NCBI RefSeq assembly: GCF_000220395.1
Contig: NW_004085864.1
Location: forward strand, 2,570 to 30,537
DNA length: 27,968 nt
Direction of reading: 5' to 3'
Source: Ichthyophthirius multifiliis
Lineage: Eukaryota; Ciliophora; Oligohymenophorea; Hymenostomatida
In this document: positions 23,209-27,968 of the stretch, in pieces
How positions within the stretch are numbered: the stretch's first letter is position 1
How the letters are laid out: each line of letters opens with the position of its first letter
Notes under the pieces: generated by a model
Told to the model about the DNA's origin: nothing
Database searches by the model: none
Seen by the model: only the letters and a program-made list of their open reading frames with translations
Translations under genes and position numbers: made by a program

Positions 23209-24603
23209 TCATAATTATTAATTTGATTCTATCTTTACTTGATCTACTTAAATATTTTTTTTTCTAAAAATATGCCTTAGTTTATATAAATAAACAATTA
23301 AAATTATCAAAACAATAGCTAAAAGTATCCAAAAGCCTATTTACCATAAAATGTTTGTTTTTACTTTTGGCAAAACTTATTTATCACAATAAGAGCTATG
23401 GTCTTTATGTATATAAGCTGACATTATTGCTTTAAAATCACTATATTTACATACATCTTATCCGTTGCAAACATTAATATATTTTCCATTAAATTTAACT
23501 TTAACATAATGTTATTTATCTTAATCATCCTCATATAACTCGAAAATATAATTGGCTGCAAATACTGGCATTAATTCACAAAATTCAGATTATTATTAAT
23601 TTTATTAATAAGATTAAAGACATTCTTTACTCTATTAATTGAAAATTAACATCATAGGATTTATTTATGTATCATGAGTTGATGCTATAGTTATTTTACG
23701 TGGGTTTTAATTTTTTATTTTAGATTCAAATTCTTCCAAAATGAATTTGATATATGGAGTTAAAATTAACTTACTTACTAAAGGAGTGAAATATGTAACA
23801 ACCTTATAAAAGCTTTTTATATAATTTAAAAGTTCATACTCTTATATGGTTATATTGTAGTCAATACCTAAGAATCTTGAAGTAGTTACCCAATCTACAA
23901 AAGCCGACATATTTTTAACATCTAAAGTATAATTTATACCTATTTTTGCAGCTACTTAATTCACTTGAGTTTCATATTTTTTGTAAAATTCTTCTAACAT
24001 TACAATGTTTTCTTTAAGATTTTATTCTTTGAGTTTTGATTTTGAAGGTTTACATTTAAATTTAAGGATATTTAAATTATCAGTATATTATTATATCACA
24101 TAAGGATAATAACCCTCAGGTAAAGCAAACCTCTCATTATTAATAAGAAAATCATTTACTTATTATGCATGCTATTATTATTAATTCTAATGATATGGAG
24201 CTTCTTTTAAATTATCAGCTAAATTTTGAGGTAATGCTATGCCAGTTCTGAGAGGATATAAACCATATAAGAAACTTTATAAACTCTATAAAGTTCTATT
24301 TACATTAGAAGAAAATGCATATGTACTATCAATATCATAATTATTTGGAAGAAATCTTTTTTAAACAACATATTCTTAACGAACAAGATTGCCAAAATTA
24401 TAGTGTTAAAGCATACCAACTGATGTTAATTATCCTTCTCTTTTTTTATAAAATTCATATTCAGCCTTACCTTATATTACTTAAGAATTAAGTGAATATC
24501 TTGCTCCATGACGCATAGCTATTTAAATCATTTTAAGATTTAAAGCAGAAAAAGCTTCATTTATCAACATAATAAAAAAGAAACATTTTACAAAAATAAT
24601 CAT
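23209..24603 (-). CDS. Membrane-anchored histidine acid phosphatase, intact (copy 3)
   Basis: The only uninterrupted phosphatase: 464 codons plus TGA (23209-23211), with many TAA and TAG codons read as Gln. It is a branch 2 histidine acid phosphatase, expected to hydrolyse phosphomonoesters at acidic pH through a phosphohistidine. Residues 1-20 form a signal peptide. RHGARYS is at 31-37 with nucleophile His32, followed by SSNVNRTLQSLQSFLYGLYP (binding Arg) and, at 307-312, ASTHDT with His310/Asp311 as the conserved HD pair. Conserved Cys (ESKECLQS, ICNGQDVCKY or close variants, SSYCDK) suggest disulfides. A hydrophobic helix at about 420-442 (IGFWILLAIVLIILIVYLY) is followed by a basic stretch and a short tail, giving a type I membrane protein with its catalytic domain in a lumen or outside the cell. 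The ATG is chosen because it begins the signal peptide and matches copies 1 and 2. The substrate is unknown. Confidence 0.94.
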
Positions 24604-26587
24604 TTTATATAATTTATTTTATATTTTTAATAAAATTAATAATAATATATGAATAAATATTAAAAATATATAAATAATTTATTATATAAATTACTATAAA
24701 TATTTTATATATTTAATGATATCATTTAGATATTTTTAGTATAAATAATTTTCTGGTATCTAATAAAATAAAAAAATAATCTATTATTAAATAAATATTT
24801 TCACATTTATTATCTATATTTATAAATGTTAATTAAATAAAAGAAATAGATAAAATAATTTTTTTATGCATATTATAATTATTTATAAATTCTGTTTAAT
24901 AATCAAAGTAAATAACATATAAAATATATATATATATATTATTAATCATATATATTACATAATATCATAAATAATAGATTTTTTAAAAAATTTAAATAAT
25001 AAATTTTATATTTTATATTTGAAATTTTTTTTTAAATTAATATATTTAAATAAATTTTTTAATATGTAATGAGAATAATTTTAATATATTATTCTAAATT
25101 AATCAATAATATAATTTTATAAATTTAATATTTATTAAAAAAGTTTATAAAATGTTATTATTTTGTATATAATTATTTTAATTTATTTTTTATGACTAAA
25201 AATAATATATTATTATTTTATAATTTAATTTATTTATTAAAAATATTGCAAAATTCTTTTAAAAAATTAATACAAAATGTATAATTATATAATTTTAAAT
25301 TATTAATAAACTATATATTTCTTTATATTTTTTTTTAAAATAAAAATGAAAATCAATAATATAAAAAATACTAAAATCGATTTAGTATATTTTTTTGTTT
25401 AAAAAATAATAAATTTTTATTTTTAGATTTAAATGTATTAAAGTTTCCTTTCAAATTCATTGATAATTTAAATATTATTCAATAAAATTATTTTTATATT
25501 AAAAATTTATTTTAAAATTATTTTTTATTCTTTTATAAATTAAATTATTTAATTTATAAAACTTTATTCTTATTAAATTTTAGTTTTTATTTTTTAAGAA
25601 TTTTTTTTAAAAAAATTGTTATATTCTTTTTAAAGAATAAAACATTAATAATATAAAAAAAAAAAAAAAATTAGACTTATTTATTCTTTTTATATTTATT
25701 TAAAAAAAAAAATTACAGTCATTTTTAAAAATTTAGATAAAAAAAATAAATATATATTATATTAGATATAATATATATTTTTATAAGTGATATTTTAATA
25801 ATAAATATTATAATGATTATATATTATAAATAAAAATATATTCTTTACATTTACTTTTAATAATTAAAATAAATAAAAAATTTATTTATAATTTATATAG
25901 TTAAAGAATAAAAAAACTATAAATGATATATTATATAAATTTTATATTTTTTATAAAAATTATTAGAAAATATAAATATAATCATCAAAAAATTAATATT
26001 TTATATTGATATGATTTGAAATAATATAATAGATTAATTTTTTAAATAAAATATATATATAAATAAATATATATATATATATTTATATATATAGATATAG
26101 ATATATATATATAATTTTTTTCTATATTAATTTATTTCTATAAATAAATTATAATTTTTTTTTATTTTTATTAATTGACGAATTTTAAATATAAATTTTA
26201 TTTATTTTTATTATAATTTATAGAAACATTTATTTATTTTAAAATAATTATATTTAAAATACTCAAATATAATAATATATAAATAACATTTAACATATAA
26301 TATTATCATATATTAATCTTTTTATATATCTTTATTATAATTATTATTTACTTGTATAACCTTAATAATTTATAGTATTATTATTATTTAACATATATCA
26401 TTTTATCATATTTTTTAAAAATAAAAAAATTGACTAAAAATAAGAAATAAATTAAGTAAATGTTAATTTTTAATAAAATATTTTTTAAACTAAAATTAAT
26501 CTATTATTTTTTAAAAAAAAAAAAATTTAATATTAAGCCTAAAAATTTTTAATATATTTAATTAATATCAAGTAAATAAAATAAAAA
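24604..26587. other. Divergent spacer, phosphatase 3 / degenerate leishmanolysin 6
   Basis: 2.0 kb of A/T-rich DNA without a supported gene, alignable in patches to the equivalent spacers of modules 1 and 2. It includes the conserved element near 25421-25465 and TA-rich tracts around 26050-26115. Confidence 0.6.
25421..25465. promoter_or_regulatory. Conserved element upstream of phosphatase 3 (diverged)
   Basis: Third copy of the element at 5151 and 16884. It keeps TTTTTAGATT and TTTCCTTTCAAATTCATT with substitutions between. It lies about 0.82 kb upstream of the phosphatase start. Confidence 0.3.
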
Positions 26588-27312
26588 ATGAAAAACATTT
26601 TATAACCTTATTATTATTTATATTTATATATTTTTATCTATAAGTCATTAAACACTATCTTTCCACGATAAAATGAAAAAAAAGCATATATAAAAATAAA
26701 ACCTACTTTAAATTGAATCATTAGATATCTGTAATTTACAAATAAAAGTCAACATAATATGGTAATAATCTACGATATGTCTCATTTCGAAGCATTTCCT
26801 TCAAACGCTTAAATAAAATGTTAACTATTACCTTCGAAAAAGCCATATAATTCGCTATTGAATATTTTTCTCATTTAATAAAAATAATCCCAATTTCTAA
26901 ATCATAAATAATATAGATAAATTTTGAATGTAAAGATATTGAAGTTTCTACAATAGACATGAATAGAGGAAAAAATTCTGATATAAATTTTTATGTATAA
27001 TATAACACGAATGAATAAGAAGATTATTAAGCCTATTCATATACGGGTTAATTTTTCTCAAATATAGGACATACTCATAATTTAGTTTGATTAAATTTAA
27101 GTAAATTAACAGACATAGATTTTGGAAATCCTATTGAATTAGAAAATTTAGTTGAAATAGCTATAACTATTTCTAAAAAAATAATAGGGATTTATAGTTA
27201 ATTTTCAAGAACTCATAAAGTTATTATGTTTGCTTAATAATATTTCGGATGTCAAAAATAGGAAGATACGCCTCTATAAAATTCAGGAGGCAGTAATAAA
27301 CAAATTTAATAA
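26588..27312 (+). pseudogene. Degenerate, internally deleted leishmanolysin-like gene (copy 6)
   Basis: Decayed M8 metallopeptidase that keeps a start ATG at 26588-26590. The propeptide HD motif near 26664 and the KH motif near 26653 lie in two different frames, neither the ATG frame. Blocks aligned to MVIIYDMSHF (near 26760-26790), IEYFSHLIKIIP (near 26855-26895) and the GHTHN region near 27065-27085 follow. Unlike copies 2 and 5 it retains the active-site region (near 27150-27195), but HEITH has become TISKK (VEIAITISKKIIG), so zinc binding is lost. Shortly after the QNSGG remnant near 27285 the sequence jumps to SNKQI, the C-terminal tail of copy 2, skipping the whole Cys-rich and EGF-like part. 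It then meets an (AT)(AG) tract. Confidence 0.85.
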
Positions 27313-27342
27313 GGATATATATATATATATATAGAGAGAGAG
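27313..27342. repeat. (AT)9(AG)5 compound microsatellite
   Basis: AT units at about 27315-27332 followed by AG units to 27342, directly after the truncated end of copy 6. Confidence 0.85.
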
Positions 27343-27968
27343 TTATAAATTATTAATTAAAAAAAGTTAATTAATATGAATATATACATAATATTTTTAG
27401 TTATAAATAAAAAATAATAATTAAATTATAATTAATGTAAATATAAAATAAATTACAAAACATATATATTGCATATATAAAATAAAATAATATAAATATA
27501 TAGCAACAAAAAATTAATATTAAAATAATTATATAAAATTTTTATTAATATTAAAAAAAAAAAATTATTATATATAAAATTTATATAAAAAATATATTAT
27601 TTGATATATAAATATATATATATATAAATTATTTATGTTTTTTGAAAAATATAATTATTTTATGTATATTTAATATAAAAAGATTTAATATATATTTTTT
27701 ATTTAATCAAAAATAATAATAATATGTATTATTATTATAAATGAATAATTTTTTATTTTTGTTTTTTCTTAAAAAAAAATTCTTGTAATATTTATTAAGT
27801 TATTTTTAAAATACATTCGTTTTTATTATTAATTTAATATTAATTTTAAATAAAAATAAAATAAATATAATATAATATAATAAGTTATAATAAAAAATTT
27901 AAAAAAAAATAAAATGATTTATTATTATAATTTATTTAAGTTTTTTTTTTTATAAACTAAAATAAAAA
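27343..27968. other. AT-rich spacer to window end
   Basis: Nearly pure A/T with short TA tracts. No open frame or partner elsewhere in the window was recognised. Confidence 0.6.

Larger units (their letters stand above)
21480..27312. repeat. Segmental duplication module 3 (no leading leishmanolysin)
   Basis: Starts inside sequence aligned to the 3' spacer of module 1, then phosphatase 3 (-), divergent spacer and degenerate leishmanolysin 6 (+). The left boundary is approximate. Confidence 0.65.

Noticed and set aside
1..27968. tRNA, rRNA, CRISPR, transposase or telomere repeats
   Set aside because: No cloverleaf-like GC stems, regular spaced repeats, transposase motifs or C4A2-type repeats were seen in reading both strands.

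Overview
The window is very AT-rich (coding parts are visibly less so than the near-pure A/T spacers). Its genes read only with a ciliate code in which TAA and TAG are glutamine and TGA is the sole stop. Under that code long proteins appear that the standard code breaks into short pieces. The AT content, the code, the compact genes without obvious introns and a multi-copy leishmanolysin family together suggest an oligohymenophorean ciliate. My best guess is Ichthyophthirius multifiliis or a close relative. That species call is inference; the genetic code is seen directly.

Only two gene families are recognisable. (1) Leishmanolysin-like zinc metallopeptidases (MEROPS M8) on the + strand: a 3' fragment at 1-671, a degenerate copy at 6361-7473, the best copy with signal peptide and HEITH active site at 12026-13407, a second good 3' part at 13428-14359 after a run of Ns, and degenerate copies at 18128-19207 and 26588-27312. 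Two still older relics lie near 8670-8960 and 20285-20540. (2) Membrane-anchored histidine acid phosphatases (histidine phosphatase superfamily, branch 2) on the - strand: 2868-4272 (three frameshifts), 14721-16117 (one frameshift) and 23209-24603 (fully open, 464 codons plus stop).

The layout is a repeated module: leishmanolysin (+), convergent acid phosphatase (-), then a divergent decayed leishmanolysin (+). Module 1 covers about 1-9625 and module 2 about 12026-21190. Module 3 covers about 21480 to 27312 and has no leishmanolysin in front of its phosphatase. The spacers also align between modules, so this is segmental duplication rather than dispersal of single genes.

As read, only one metallopeptidase copy has the zinc-binding HExxH and only one phosphatase is uninterrupted. 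Indels cluster close to the N gap at 13408-13427, so some breaks in the two copies flanking it may be sequence errors. The decay of the copies at 6361, 18128 and 26588 is clearly real. The intact products would be a secreted or surface zinc protease with a C-terminal EGF-like module and a type I membrane acid phosphatase with its active site outside the cytoplasm. Nothing in the sequence proves that they work together. No tRNA, rRNA, CRISPR, transposase or telomere repeat was seen.
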